Shown here piece by piece: positions 47,186-59,540 of a stretch of 64,000 nucleotides of DNA. The DNA lies in contig OY754964.1 in NCBI GenBank assembly GCA_963576475.1, positions 2,742,501-2,806,500 of the forward strand, given 5' to 3'. The stretch comes from Molanna angustata (lineage: Eukaryota > Arthropoda > Insecta > Trichoptera > Molannidae). Position numbers and translations under genes: made by a program. Under the pieces are notes generated by a model. The model worked only from the letters and a program-made list of their open reading frames with translations, was not told where the DNA came from and ran no database searches. Position 1 is the first letter of the stretch. Every line of letters starts with the position of its first letter.

Positions 47186-47877
47186 TCGCTGGTTACTCCT
47201 CAGTATGAGGTATGCCTTGATGCCACATATGAAAATAAGTATAAATCAATAGATTCTACACATTTATATTATGTACATAATAAGTCATATAAGATTCTTT
47301 GATGGATCGCGGAAAAATCGTTTTACGTGCGCTAATTTGCAGAGGTGTCCATATATGTAATTGAACAATCAATTGGATTCTGCGCTAACACGCTACAAGT
47401 GTATTCTGGGCATAATTTATATGATAACATTATGCGAAAATTCTTTTTACGCGTTTATGTGGAAGAAATGGGTTCCAATATATGAATGCAGTATTGTCAA
47501 GACTATTATCTATTATAAAAATAACCTTTGCTTGATTGCGGTAATGAAAATATTAAAAAATTGCAATTAAAATAACTACGTGTTTTTTTAATAGCGGAAA
47601 AGTTTTATTATATTTTCAATTACTCCATTTCGTACTAATCCCGGAATCAGTGGTCGTATGTGAATATATAAAATTATAATACAATGACTTATTTCACCTA
47701 TATCATTTTAAATCTACAGTATTCAAATCATTATGTATTCAAAATAGCAATTCTTACTAGACTTTTTAACATCGACAGTTCAAATGCTTCCCTTTTAATG
47801 AATATTAATATTTTTCTCTTATAAAATTGTTTAACATTTTTTTTTTGAATAATGAAATGGATTTCCTGGAAAGACGA

Positions 47878-48150
47878 TAATCACGAACGATGAAGTCCTT
47901 ACAAGAATCAAAGTAAAAAGACAACTTCTCAAGACCATCTCAGAAAGATAGACCATATGAAGTAGGCACATCCTACATATATTATAGAGAAGATGAGAAG
48001 AAGAATGATGTCCTCGTCGGGAGTATCTAAGAGGATCTTGTCATCTTGATCTTTAAGAGGATGAGAAGATAAATTCTCACAGGACAGGCTGGAATGGAAG
48101 AGAAGAGATTGAAATGAGAGAAGAAGGCCGCTGTATTAAAATATGTAACT
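47878..48150 (+). mobile_element. RTE-like LINE remnant, heavily decayed
   Basis: TNDEVLTRIKVKRQLLKTIS, ER then a stop, SRHILHIL, and further purine-rich sequence correspond to the 'TNEEVL.R...RQLL.TI..RK...GHIL' stretch of RTE-like elements. Many stops. 48,160-49,120 contains a (TTA)n run at 48,547-48,571 and nothing else. Confidence 0.6.
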
Positions 48151-49124
48151 ATGTATTTTTAATTCAAAAAAAACTTTTAGTTTACGTAAGATACATATAT
48201 AAATGATTTATGTCACAAGAATTATTTGTTAGGAACTCGATTCACTTATAAAAGCGTTTTCGACGAAATCAAAACTAGCTCTTTAGCAGTAGGTATTTGT
48301 CGGGTTCTATTGTACCTTGTACCATACTGTTCGGTTCTTGTCGAAAAAAATATAATACGGAAATATTTCTTGTGTACACAATAAAGTACGGCTAATTAGA
48401 CTTGACAGCGGAGAACCTCGCAGCGACAATAATAAACAGCGGGATCTTTGGTTAAGTTGATATTGTGACACGCGGACAGGGCAGGACAACGCCGGGTTAT
48501 CTTGCTAACTAAATTGTATATTACATGTATGACAAACGTTTCGTTTTATTATTATTATTATTATTATTATCATTGTTATGTTTTGTGATGTATTTGAATC
48601 GAAACATGGATCATCAACCCGTTGAAATTTTAGATATAGTGCTCACGCTACGGTTGTATAAGTAAGATATACACAAAAATATTTTTATTCTTAAGAACCC
48701 TATTATATATAAAATTATGAAGCTTAACCGAAATATAGGTAAATAAACCAAGAAATAATTTAATTAAGAACTAGAATTCTGCTAAAAAAATATAATAATT
48801 AATCACTGTTTTTTTCTTTTACATTTATTCTATTGCTATCATAACGACGGTTTTGCCTGGTAAAGGTTTTTTCAACTGATCTCAACGGTCGTCTAGGCGA
48901 AACTGTAGTCCTAGATAGGAATAAAATAACGGTAGAAGAAATAAACAGTGTTGAATTTTTATAATAGAATTCTACATAGTCAACGCTGTCAGTGTGAAAA
49001 AATTTAAAGTTCAAAAATTCTTCATTTTTTAGACGGGATTCCGGATATTTTATTTTTAGTAAAGAACGTTTAGGTGCATAGTTTTTTTCAAAATATTATA
49101 TATTATTTTATATTGCTTATCAAG

Positions 49125-49300
49125 CAACGAACATGTAGGTTTCAAATATCATACATACATAAATAGCAAGTTGTCGTATCATGAAGGCTGAAAACTCATA
49201 GTTCAATATTGTATTGTATCTCGGTCGGGAATCGAACACGAGACATTTTGGAAAGAATTTATTGATTGTGACTGCTTCCACTTTCGTGCAATGCACATTC
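49125..49300 (-). mobile_element. Possible tRNA-derived SINE (SINE3)
   Basis: The minus strand has GTGTTCGATTCCCGACCGAG, a B-box-like T-arm, followed by ATACAATACAATATTGAACT and a TATGTATGTATG-rich body. The A box is not convincing. 49,310-50,180 has no other feature. Confidence 0.45.
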
Positions 49301-50184
49301 ACTAGGTATTTGCATGTTAATGTTGTTGGAAAGAACGAGACTTGTATGGTTCTTATACATAAAATAGTTTATGTTTAAAATAAGGCACTTAAAATTGATA
49401 GTAATGTTTGGTTGTTAATACCTGACGTCTGGTAGCCACAAGGAGAGATTTTTCTAAGAAGAAACAGGTTTCTTGTTCATCCTCGGAATTGGAGGTTCAG
49501 TTGGAAGGCCCTCGAGAGTAGGTATATATTACCAAGCCGACTCTTTGACATGAAATGACATCTAATGACGCCTGTATCATAACACTAATGGAGTGGAATA
49601 TTCGGATAAACTGTCCTGTCATGCTAATCCCGATCAAATTATGGCACAGCTTCACTTATTTAACTGGTCTTATTTGCATATTGGCATATACTTTAAGCGG
49701 ATTGAAATTAACTTATCCGAAAATAATTTGTAATAAAATTTGATGGTGACTTTTGAAGATTTTTTCTCATCGGTTATTTTCTCATACTTAATTATATTTA
49801 TAAACACATAGATGGCGAACTTTTTGCCAGTTGACAATTTATAAAACTCAAATAAATCATATCAATAAAAGAATGAATAGGTTTAGCAGGGAAAAATTAA
49901 AATATTCCCCTGCCACATCCCCACAATAATCATACTATATTGCAAAAGTCATTTTTCATCCATCCTGAGAAAGTACCGGTCAGTTTAGGTGGTCGTATCA
50001 AAAATCTCACGCGTGGTTTAAATAAAGTGAAATGATTTGTCATATTTAAAGAAAAACAAGGAATATTGGGTAGGTATCTAATATTCCATTAGTTTTATTC
50101 AATATCAAGACCCGTTCACAATAAACCTTCAATCTACACGAACCAGTCGCTTCTTGAACTCTTTTATTAGCACAGCAACCCGGC

Positions 50185-50355
50185 TGTGTAACTATCTTCC
50201 GAATTCTGGGTTTTACACTTTTTAACCCGAATTAATATGTCCCTGAGCAGATTGCAAATCCTCCCCAACTCTACGTAGTGCGCTTCTTAGGAAGGGTAAA
50301 ATGGACCCAAATCCTAAAAGCTAGTGTCCCCTACGAAGCCATGTTAAATAAAAAC
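50185..50355 (-). repeat. R4 repeat family, copy 2
   Basis: On the minus strand: AACATGGCTTCGTAGGGGAC, GGATTTGGGTCCATTTTACC, CTTCCTAAGAAGCGCACTAC, and further unique sequence. Matches 35,095-35,215. Confidence 0.5.
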
Positions 50356-50506
50356 AGTCAACCTCATAATGATTCTTAACTTTTTAGGTTAACAGAGTGG
50401 AAAACAATTTTAAAATGAATGAATACCAAAGTATTTTTCCACAGAATTCGATTTACAATGACAGAAAGTTTTCGGTGAGGTGACTCGGCAATATCTAGGT
50501 CCAAAA

Positions 50507-50826
50507 TGAAACTAATAACATCATCGACAAACGACTGTTTTTTACTTTGTGGTGTCATTTTGAAATTAATTAAATGAAATAAAACACAACTTTGTGAACA
50601 CCACTACAATTATAATTTTTATTCAAATGAATAAAAATTCCTCTACAAGTTACGAGAACAAAGTTCCCTTCCTCAGGAGGATACAAAGATACTTTGTATC
50701 CTCCTGAGGAAGGGAACTTTGTTCTCGTAACATGTAGAGGAATTTTTATTCATTTGAATAAAAATTATAATTGTAGTGGTGTACACAAAGTTGTGTGTTA
50801 TTTCATTTAATTAATGTGAAACTAAT
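50507..50826. mobile_element. Foldback element 2, near-perfect 124-bp palindrome arms
   Basis: 50,565-50,815 is a palindrome with two 124-bp arms and a 3-nt centre (ATA at 50,689-50,691), with only about three mismatches. TGAAACTAAT at 50,507-50,516 and 50,817-50,826 is a plausible target duplication. Between it and the left arm lie 48 bp. On the minus strand they begin at the arm end with an ATG (50,558) and 14 open codons (MTPQSKKQSFVDDV) before the duplication. Each arm has GGGAAC/GTTCTC around TTT, followed by GTAAC. Same architecture as the 17.8-kb foldback. Confidence 0.85.
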
Positions 50827-50829
50827 CAA

Positions 50830-51785
50830 TTTAAAACCACATAATTGGCAACATTGTAAAATCAATATAGCTCCACCCACATAGGTGGCAACGCTGTAAA
50901 TATTGTAGTGTTGGATAATTTTTGTTTGAATTAGTTAGATTAATTTTATAGCTTATATTTTAAATAATATTTTTTTCTTTTGTTTATTTGCACCTATCTA
51001 TAAGAATTAACTATCAATAGCTATCAAAAATGTTTATTCTGTAATTAGCGATCAAAAAATCAAATCTAATCATTATAATATATATGCAAAAGAGGCACAA
51101 TGCATAGTTAGGCCTGCCATACAATTATGTATATCCACTGTTAGTTATATTCAACACAACAGAAGAGAATGAATGCAAAGAAATAATGACTAGGAAAGGA
51201 TAGTGGGATAGGAAAGTGGCAAGGAATGTCAGAGAGAGAGAGAGAAATATAATGAACATACACACGCCATACATTATCGAGTAATAAACGATTCTTTCCC
51301 AAAAGTCATAAATTCGTACTGCACATTTGTATTTAGGAAATATGTATATTATTAGAGGCTAAAACTGTTATTTATTAATTTTGATAATAAAGAATCGGAT
51401 AAATTTGGGATTACGTCGGTGTACGTTCCTAATCTCAATATTTCAGGCTTTACAACATATTTGTGTGGCTGGTTTTTTGTCCCCTGTGCTGGGACGAGTG
51501 TGCTGGTATGTTTGCCTTTGGACGTTTCGAGATGCAGAGGAGAGATAAGTGGTCCACGGAAGATGACGACGGTACATGAGGGGTGGTAAAGGAATGGAGC
51601 GGTAAGTTACCCAACAAGATTTATTGAACGGGATCGTTAATACATCTTTGTAGTGTGATTCAGGTGTTTTCAACAGCAAAAATATAATTGAATAAATAGT
51701 TTTAATTTATTGAATCTACCGACAGTATGTACCTATGTATATGGGTCTACACTTTTGTAGAAAACCATTTTTTTCTAGCTTTAAC
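50830..51785. other. No recognisable feature
   Basis: AT-rich, with a short (AG)n at 51,231-51,246. A 78-codon minus frame (51,443-51,679) has no signature that I recognise. Confidence 0.5.
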
Positions 51786-51789
51786 ATGT

Positions 51790-51996
51790 AATATAATAAT
51801 AATAAACACTTTGCACCCTGTGCGAGATTATTGCCATATGAAAAATTCTTCCAACTAACCAGTATTTCTAGCCCAGAGAAGCAATATTTGCGTTGTAAAT
51901 TAGTTTAAATAAATTTCTCATCTGCTGGGGATCGAACCAAAGAAGACCGCACAGAAACCGAACGGCTTACCAATTTGTGCCACGGCGGTCGGCACA
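51790..51996 (-). mobile_element. SINE2, copy c
   Basis: On the minus strand: GCCGACCGCCGTGGCACAAA, GGTAAGCCGTTCGGTTTCTG, a B box GGTTCGATCCC, the AGATGAGAAATTTATT body, CTGGTTAGTTGGAAGAATTT and a TTATTATTATA tail. Essentially full length. Confidence 0.85.
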
Positions 51997-52199
51997 CTTA
52001 TTTATAATTTTTTGTTCCGCTTAAATCTATGAAATAGATTTTTATATTATGAGTGATGGGTTCATTTGTATAGGTAAAAATTAAAGAAATAAATAATTCA
52101 AATTTTTCTTTGTTTTGTTTTTTAAGAGCCCACCAGTGCGCAATACAATATTATATATGTACCTATTATCTAGAAAAAAAGTTTGTACTTATAAAAAAT

Positions 52200-52293
52200 G
52201 AATTGATACTGTAATGAGACAATGAATTGATACTGTAATGAGACAATTAATTGATACTGTAATGAGACAATGAATTGATACTGTAATGAGACA
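52200..52293 (+). repeat. 24-bp tandem repeat, 4 copies
   Basis: GAATTGATACTGTAATGAGA plus CAAT repeats at 52,200, 52,224, 52,248 and 52,272 with one or two differences. It runs directly into the LINE remnant that follows (AGACAAAAAACACTAATAAA). Confidence 0.9.
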
Positions 52294-52820
52294 AAAAACA
52301 CTAATAAATGCATTCGTCGTGTCTCGACTTGATTACTGCAATGGTATTTATGCTGGATTGCGTATTGCGTATGTATCAGTTCGATGGACTACATATGGTA
52401 TTTAATGCAGCAGCAAGGCTTATTTACGGTGCAGAAAAACGATGTCATATAACTCTACTACTAAATGAACTACACTGGTTAAAGTGTCCAGAAAGAGTTG
52501 ACTACAAAATTTGTATGACGGTTTATGCTTTGAATAACCTGGCACCACAATATATATCAAGAGCTGTGTCAGAGAAAAGAGTTATCTGGGAGGCATCTCA
52601 CGCTCAGGTCTTCTGGATAATAGACTAACAACTTCCCAAAGGAGTTGGACAGAGCTTACTATGATCGATGATTTAGTGTGAGTGGTCCTATAAATTGGAA
52701 TAAATTGCCTCCAGATGTCCACAGTGCACAAAACAGGAGCACTTCCTCTAAAGGACTGAAAACAGCTTTGTTTCGTAGAGTAAAATTAGAAAGAATATAA
52801 GATTTCTTGGAATGATCCTG
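52294..52820 (+). pseudogene. CR1/L2-like LINE, ORF2 C-terminal remnant
   Basis: INAFVVSRLDYCNGIYAGL starts the thumb region, then in shifted frames NAAARLIYGAEKRCHITLLL, NELHWLKCPERVDYKICMTV, YALNNLAPQYI, then NWNKLPPDVHSAQNRSTSSK and GLKTALFRRVK. These are the 'SRLDYCN.L..G', 'NAAARL', 'LHWLP...RI.YKI', 'LAP.Y' and 'WN.LP...R......FK..LK..LF' blocks of CR1/L2 proteins, in order. Three frameshifts. Confidence 0.85.
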
Positions 52821-52909
52821 AATCACGTCGCGATATAAATTATTTATATAATTATTATTATGTAATATTAAAGTAATCTTGGTACGTATATACATAATAT
52901 TATATAAGA

Positions 52910-53870
52910 TATTTTTTTATAAATTTCAGATATAGAGACCCTCGCAAGGCGATACGATATATTTTATATAAAATGGTCGCACACCAACCAGACGGAGTAA
53001 TCTAGTTGAGTTTGCATTGGGCTCTTTAGTGACTGATGGTGCTCTACGTTCTACCAAGAAAAGATTAGCATGGAGGCGGTCACGGACACGGGGATAAGGA
53101 CGAGAAGAGAGTGAGATAAAATAAAAATATTATTTTATATATGTGTGAAATTTCGAACCCCTGGCATAAGTCAGTGACGCGACATTGGGATAAGAATCAA
53201 GTAGCATTAATTATATTTTTATATGGGAACCTTTATACATACACATCAGGTACAAGTTGTTTGACCCAGGTCGGTTGCTTATTAACTACTAAGGTATATC
53301 AACCTATTGGCTACCAACAATCTACCTAACATCAATCCTTTCTGTCTTACATATTTCCTACTGCACAACATACGTACGTCTTTCTTACACGCTGTTCTTC
53401 CAACACCACAACTTGTTCTGCTTATGAGGACTAATAACCGCCCCTTGCAGAACTCTGAAAGCACGCTACTATAGTTTCTTACGCGATACTATATTTTCCC
53501 ATTCGTTTATTTGAATACGAAAAGCGTGTTATAAATTGTTTTATATATTTAAAAAAAATATATTTATTTATAAAAAATCTTAAGTTTTTGAGTACCTACA
53601 ATTAATATGAAATAATGTATTCAACCGCACTAGGATAAACCTGTATCGAGGTTAAATAAATTCACATTTTTGACAGACATAAATGATACAAAAATAATAT
53701 TATACAAAACAACATGTCACTAATGTCGCCTGTTGGGTACTTATAAACCACTTGCAACAATATTTTTTTAAATTATATAAATTATAAATAATACAATAAC
53801 AAAATTATAATATATAGGGTAACCATGAGTACCTATTGCAAATAAAAATTAAAAAAGTAAAAAACATATA
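52910..53870. other. No recognisable feature
   Basis: AT-rich with some purine-rich patches (53,040-53,110). Open frames are short and unsupported. Confidence 0.5.
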
Positions 53871-53872
53871 TT

Positions 53873-54070
53873 TCAACTTAGGAAGGTTAACGATGAAAGA
53901 ATATTTTTGACATCCTCAGACAATACAAACATCTTGACATTTTTTTTAAATTTGAGAGAGGAATTGCTTGATTTTAGATAGTCGGGAAGAATATTGAATA
54001 TTAGTGGAGCCTGATAACAATAACTTCGCTGCCCAAAATAAGCTTTAGTATAGACTGTCATAAAGGTTAG
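53873..54070 (-). mobile_element. LINE C-terminus, Jockey/CR1-like
   Basis: The minus-strand frame 54,061-53,873 reads TVYTKAYFGQRSYCYQAPLI, FNILPDYLKSSNSSLKFKKN, VKMFVLSEDV, the familiar 'T..GQRSF.Y.AP...N.LP..IK...S...FK..LK..L' terminus. 5' truncated. Confidence 0.75.
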
Positions 54071-54099
54071 GGATGTGCCTATATTATGCCCTAAAACAT

Positions 54100-55825
54100 A
54101 TAAAATACTATATAATACCCAATCAGAGTTATAATTTTGTAATTTTTAGCGTATTTTTATTTTTTTTCACCAATCGCTCAATGGGAATGCAAAATAAAAA
54201 TTTCAATATTTGTCAATGGAGTATGGAGTAATATAAAATTATGTGTCCTTTTTTGTAAAACCTTAACTATAGGTCTTTTTGTTCATTCTGTATTAGGTTA
54301 TTTAAACTGTTTGTGAAGATGGAATATCCTGGAAGGATGAGATCTAGCTGTCATTCCATCTCTTTGGTGGTCGGATAGTCTACTATTGTTGAGATTTCAG
54401 TTTTTACAATTATTAAAGATTAGTTATCCAATGGACGTATGTAGATACAGGTCTTCAAAGTTCATCTACATCTATTTCCATCTTCTTTCAAGAAATCTTT
54501 TAATTTGTAGGTATTTATAAAAATAAAAAAAGTAATGTTCTTCACGAAAAACCAATAAAAAAACAGTAAAATAATTTTAACTGTCCAATATTATATAACA
54601 TCAAAAATTGTTTAGAGGACTCTCAAGATGACAAAAAAATAAAGCATTGACCAAACAAATTCTCTGAGTCAAAGTGACATACGAAAGATAATTAATCATA
54701 AACCATAGGTTGGAATAATAATAATAGATTCTGTATAAGATCTCATGGACGATTTGTCTATGGAGCAGGTTTCTGGGTATTGGCCGAGAAAACACTCCAA
54801 TGATGGCGGAGAAAAAAAAATCCCAAGTAAACATAGAACTGTTTGCAGAGGTCTTCTATGGTAAGAGTAAACATACATACATAGACTAAATAAGATGTCA
54901 ACATGCATAACTCTTTAAAATATTATGTATGTATATACTGTCGAAACTTTTGAGTGAGCCTTACTGCGAACGATGTGAGATGTTTAGAGTTTGTGACGTC
55001 TGCTATGACCATGTGATAAAAATGTTTTGTGACACGATTTCATAACAATTTAATCTATTTCTTTTACGTAAAATTGTATACCTACTATTATTTTTTTTAT
55101 TTAACGCTGTGACCGTTACTTCATACCAAGACGGTAAGTTTGCAATTACGGGGGTAAATTGATTTATTTTTCAATGAAAAAAAAATACTTCGTCTTTACT
55201 TAATTTTGTGTCCTTTGTACAGACCAAACCATAAATTCGATCGATTTTAAATGTCAAAATACATTTGATTAGTTTTACAGACAACAGTTCACGACAACGT
55301 CAAAATACTGTGACGTTCTGGAAAATTTAGTTTTTTTTTTTTTGTTATGTTCATGTTTCTCTAGCATTCATTGTTGCTGGGACGATTATTGCATTGTGTT
55401 TAGGTTGATTGGAAGGCCTTGTGTGAAATAATTAGATGAAATTGGTATTTATGTGTCAGATTATCACAAATATTTCAGTCGGTTCACACAACCAATTTTG
55501 TGGCTGACCATTGTGATTTGGTGGGTGAAATTAATATCACAAGTTTAAAAGGATTTATATAAAAATGTAGTACTAAAGCCCTAATATGATTCGAAGACTT
55601 TATTTCATCCTTTGGATAGAATAAACTTGTAAAGAAAATTTTGACTGAGCAACATTTTTAAATTCTAGGTGTTTACTTAAGTATTCAATTCAATTCGTTT
55701 TGTTTGGTTATGTCCCTTAAGGGGTATGTATACCTATAGAGAAAGCAGAACACTTTTGATATTCTTGTGTAGCCATTCGTTATTTGCTTCTATCCCGTTC
55801 GAACAAACTTGATCATTGGTGGTTC
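54100..55825. other. No recognisable feature
   Basis: AT-rich DNA. A segment at 54,700-54,860 has somewhat coding-like composition on the minus strand but no family motif. Poly-T/poly-A runs occur (for example 55,332-55,343). Confidence 0.5.
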
Positions 55826-55827
55826 AG

Positions 55828-55890
55828 ATAGTAAGATATCAGACTTGTGAGACCAAGGGTCTTGGGTTCGTTTTGTGTATGTAAGAAATT
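55828..55890 (+). mobile_element. tRNA-like SINE head remnant
   Basis: TGGTGGTTCAGATAGTAAGA resembles an A box, and CTTGTGAGACCAAGGGTCTT then GGGTTCG resembles anticodon and B-box arms. The 3' acceptor side is missing. 55,900-56,900 shows no other feature. Confidence 0.45.
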
Positions 55891-56919
55891 AGGAAGTTGT
55901 ATACTAAATAATTTGTGTATATTGAAGTTAGGAATTTGAATGTTAAATCTTTATATAATATATTAGGACCAAAATATCCACGGGAGAAAAAATATAAAAC
56001 AATATATGTGGCAAAGGTCCGATGTTTTTTTGTGTATGAATGAATTATTATAGTTTAAATTGAGTCCACATTTGAAATAGGTATATTTAATTCTATAAAA
56101 TTATGTATGTAAGTCTTTGTAAAAACTATAAGCATAGATAAAATAATTTATGATACGGTTTGAATCTCAAAATAACAAGTTTCTCAATTATTAAACGAAA
56201 TATTTTTTTAATGTATAATGAACAAGAATGAAATAGTTCAAAAGGGAAAGAAATATCAAACATCAAACATTTCATGATATTAAGGCGTTAGATAGTATAT
56301 ATTCCACACTTTAACTAGAAAAAAAGTTTATGAAAATCATTTTTGATATAAATAAATAAAAAAATACTAATTATGGTTAAAAAAAAAGTTTTCGAAAACA
56401 CTTTTTAATAAGCTTTTAATAATATTTGTTTATTTCTATATATTGGCATTCGGAGCTGAAACCTTAATTAAAAAATAATGTAACCGAGATTTCATATTGA
56501 TATTTATATTTATCGAAGGAGTAGAGTAGAAGAAAAGAAAGCGAAACAACTAAATTATCTTTGAAATTGAATTCAAAATATTTGACACTATTTGAATTAC
56601 CCTTTTGGCAAATCATAAATGATACACAGTCCAGGATGAAAAAAGTATATTTTCGCAGATCTGATAATAATCAGGTTCCGATATTAAAACATGATCATAA
56701 TGCGAGCGTTTTTTTGGCATTGGAGTGTCAAAATGACAGTTGTGGAAGCTCTGTGACTGTGTAGTTTTGAGTGGAGACCGCAGGCTCAAATGAACGTAGA
56801 CGTTGTGTGTACTATCAAGCCGTCAGACCGGTCGGTCAGGGAGTCTGCGGTCAGAGACAGAGTATATAGTATGTTGCATCTCTCTAACTCGGCTTCACCG
56901 TCCAACTTGTTCACATGAC

Positions 56920-57260
56920 ATCCTATTGCTTCTAGAAACTAAACTACTTGCATAATAGACCATTCGAATTGTACGTACGCTTTCGCGATTTAGACCACAG
57001 AGAGTCAAATCAGCCAAATATTCCGATTTATTTTTGGTAGGATAAAATGGCAGGCATTCCTAATCATATTTTAATTTCCCGACAAGAGAACTCACATTTT
57101 CTTATTATGGTCATTCTATTGCTTCTAGAAACTTAACTAATTTTATTAAAACCACATTTATATTTAAACCACAAAACACCAAATCCCTTAAAACTAAACA
57201 AGTTATTTTTGTTTGGATAAAATGTCTATTATTATTGCTTCTTAAAAACCATTTTCATAA
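56920..57260 (+). repeat. Diverged tandem duplication, about 190 bp unit
   Basis: CCTATTGCTTCTAGAAACTA...TTTGGTAGGATAAAATGGCA is followed by TCTATTGCTTCTAGAAACTT...TTTGGATAAAATGTCTATTA. A further ATAAGAGAACTCACATTTCT block recurs at 57,090 and 57,637. Confidence 0.65.
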
Positions 57261-57784
57261 CTGGCTAACAAATTGACATTCGAGTCGGCGACATTAACAA
57301 AAAACCATCAAATCATCTAACATAACCTTATTTATTTATTTTATTAACAATAGAAAGTGGAAGTTACAAATTCAATTACATAATAGAGCTAGAAGTTAAG
57401 TATATGTGTATGTACATATAAGTATGTAATTGCTAGGGTACGCTGAACACCTTACTAGGAAGTCCTGTGCCGAGGTGTTCATTTGAACAGTTATGTGACA
57501 TAAATAGTACATTATGTGTAAAGTTAATTTATAAATTAAATTATACTTCGAAGTAATTTTTTGAGAGTAACTACATACGAAGTCTGTTAGATTGTTGACA
57601 AAATCGATATTTTTTTTTAATTTTTGTTAATCTATGATAAGAGAACTCACATTTCTTCATCACGGAAATTATTTTGATTCTATACTTAACATTTTTAAAG
57701 AAATACATTCAAATTATTTCTATAGGTATGACTTTAACTTGACAACTTAAAGTAATATTGAGCATAAATGTTTTTGGTAGAATC

Positions 57785-57925
57785 TTTTTTTGTCATCTTC
57801 TTCTTGTGCCGCTCCTAACGGAGGTTGGTGACCATCACACCAAACATATCATTTTTTTAATGTTGATGGTATTTATTCAGGCAGTGGTTAGGGATTCCAG
57901 ATGCGGAGTCACTAAGGTGGTATTT
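57785..57925 (-). mobile_element. LINE 3' end, RTE-like, with GAA tail
   Basis: TCATCTTCTTCTTGTGCCGC, then TCCTAACGGAGGTTGGTGAC reads on the minus strand as a GTCACCAACCTCC...GGCACAAGAAGAAGAT terminus typical of RTE-like insertions. Only about 140 bp survive. 57,270-57,780 is otherwise AT-rich. Confidence 0.55.
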
Positions 57926-57945
57926 ATGCTGTATCATTTCATTTT

Positions 57946-58000
57946 ATAGTTTCACATATGCATTTTTCTGCCAAAAGGACAACACATATATGAAACTATA
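57946..58000. repeat. Short inverted repeat
   Basis: ATAGTTTCACATATG and CATATATGAAACTAT flank about 24 bases. A possible small foldback remnant. 58,000-58,620 shows nothing. Confidence 0.5.
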
Positions 58001-58627
58001 GGTTATCAATTTGTTTTATTTAAATCTTCTTCTTACGCAGGCAGATTGTCATGTTTATCATTACCTAATATAACTCGTATTTTCTCATTGAGCTTTTAAT
58101 TTTTTTATTGGAGCACGCCATATTTCACTGAATATTATTTTGCACTTATTAAGTTTCGTCTGAAGTTTGCATATCGGAAGTTGTATGTATGAACTATATT
58201 TAGATATATGCATGGGTTTTATTAGTATGAGGGTACCCGTACACCATTGCTACTATATCCATTTACAAACGAACGACAAATCGAGGCAACCAATATAGGG
58301 ACATTTGTTGAAATGTAGGCACATTAAATCAAAAATGATCATTAAATCGAGCAACATGCGTGATGCACTCATTGCATTCACAAAAAAATATAATTTTTAT
58401 TATATTCAAAATGACCGACCAATTAAATCAGTGGTTTTAAGTTGAATAGACAACATAACATAAATATATTTAGATTGGTCATATTATTATGTAAGACAGT
58501 TTAAGATCAAAATATTTCGATTTTTTATAAAATATAGGACTCATTAATTCATGCCATCACGGCATATTACGCGTGTATAAGTTTCTAAGTCATATTTCTA
58601 AAAGAGTGAATATTAATAATTTTAATA

Positions 58628-58885
58628 TTATGGTAGTGGGCAGGTCGCGTGGCACGACAGGAAGTCGACAGATGGACACCACGAATTCTTCAATGGAGAC
58701 CTTGGGAAGACAAAAGAGGAGCAGGACGATCCCGGAAAATATGGGCTGACTATATATTTAATATTTGCAGGCTCAGGAAAATCTGCTACAGGAACGCCCA
58801 GGATAGAGAAGGGTGGAAAAAGTTGAAGGAGGCATACATCCAGCAATGAAAAGTTGAAGGCTGAGAAGAAAAAGAAGAAGTTATA
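58628..58885 (+). mobile_element. LINE C-terminus with GAA tail
   Basis: The frame 58,649-58,849 reads VARQEVDRWTPRILQWRPWE, DKRGAGRSRKIWADYI, then NAQDREGWKKLKEAYIQQ: the last residues of an RTE-like protein ('WAGH.AR....RW...IL.W.P....R..GRP...W.DDI...A.DR..W..L.EAY'). The tail is GAAGAAAAAGAAGAAG. 58,890-59,540 shows nothing. Confidence 0.8.
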
Positions 58886-59540
58886 TTTTCTTATATGTAT
58901 GTAAATACAAAAGTGTATGTAGGACTTTTTATGCCAACCACACGTTGTTGATGATTCGATAAAAAAAAGTTTTTATTTAAAGTAAAACCAAAAATTAAAA
59001 AATTCTTTCCGTATGAATGAATAACAATTAAAATGATGATTATTTTATGGTAAGCAGGTACCTGCGTACATCGAAATAGCTATGCATTTATATTTTAATA
59101 TATTTTTTGTACATCCTATACAAAAAGCCAACATCCTTTCCTGGGTGTCACAGGGTGATCGTGATGTTGATGGTACTAATTAAATAAATTATATTAATAT
59201 TGACTGATTGGTTTATACAATAGAAGATAAATTAAAATTTAAATACTATAATAAAATTTAATTTAGATTTTGGTTTTTGGATATCCTTAAATTGCGTCAG
59301 TTAATGTTTACTGTGATTGTATACTTGATGAAAATTTCGAAATGAAATAATGTTAGTAATATTTTTCTGAGAAGGGTTATAAATTGATCTCAAACGACAA
59401 ATAAGTTAGAAAATAAGTTTTTCTAACTATATTGGATTAATGCATACTTTTTTTTAATGTGGCCGTAATTACATATAATATTGTTTTCAATAATAATATA
59501 ACTGGGATAACGGTCTAATAAATAATATATATAAAAAAAA

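Noticed and set aside
52200..52293. CRISPR-like array
   Set aside because: Units are contiguous with no spacers, in a eukaryotic repeat context.
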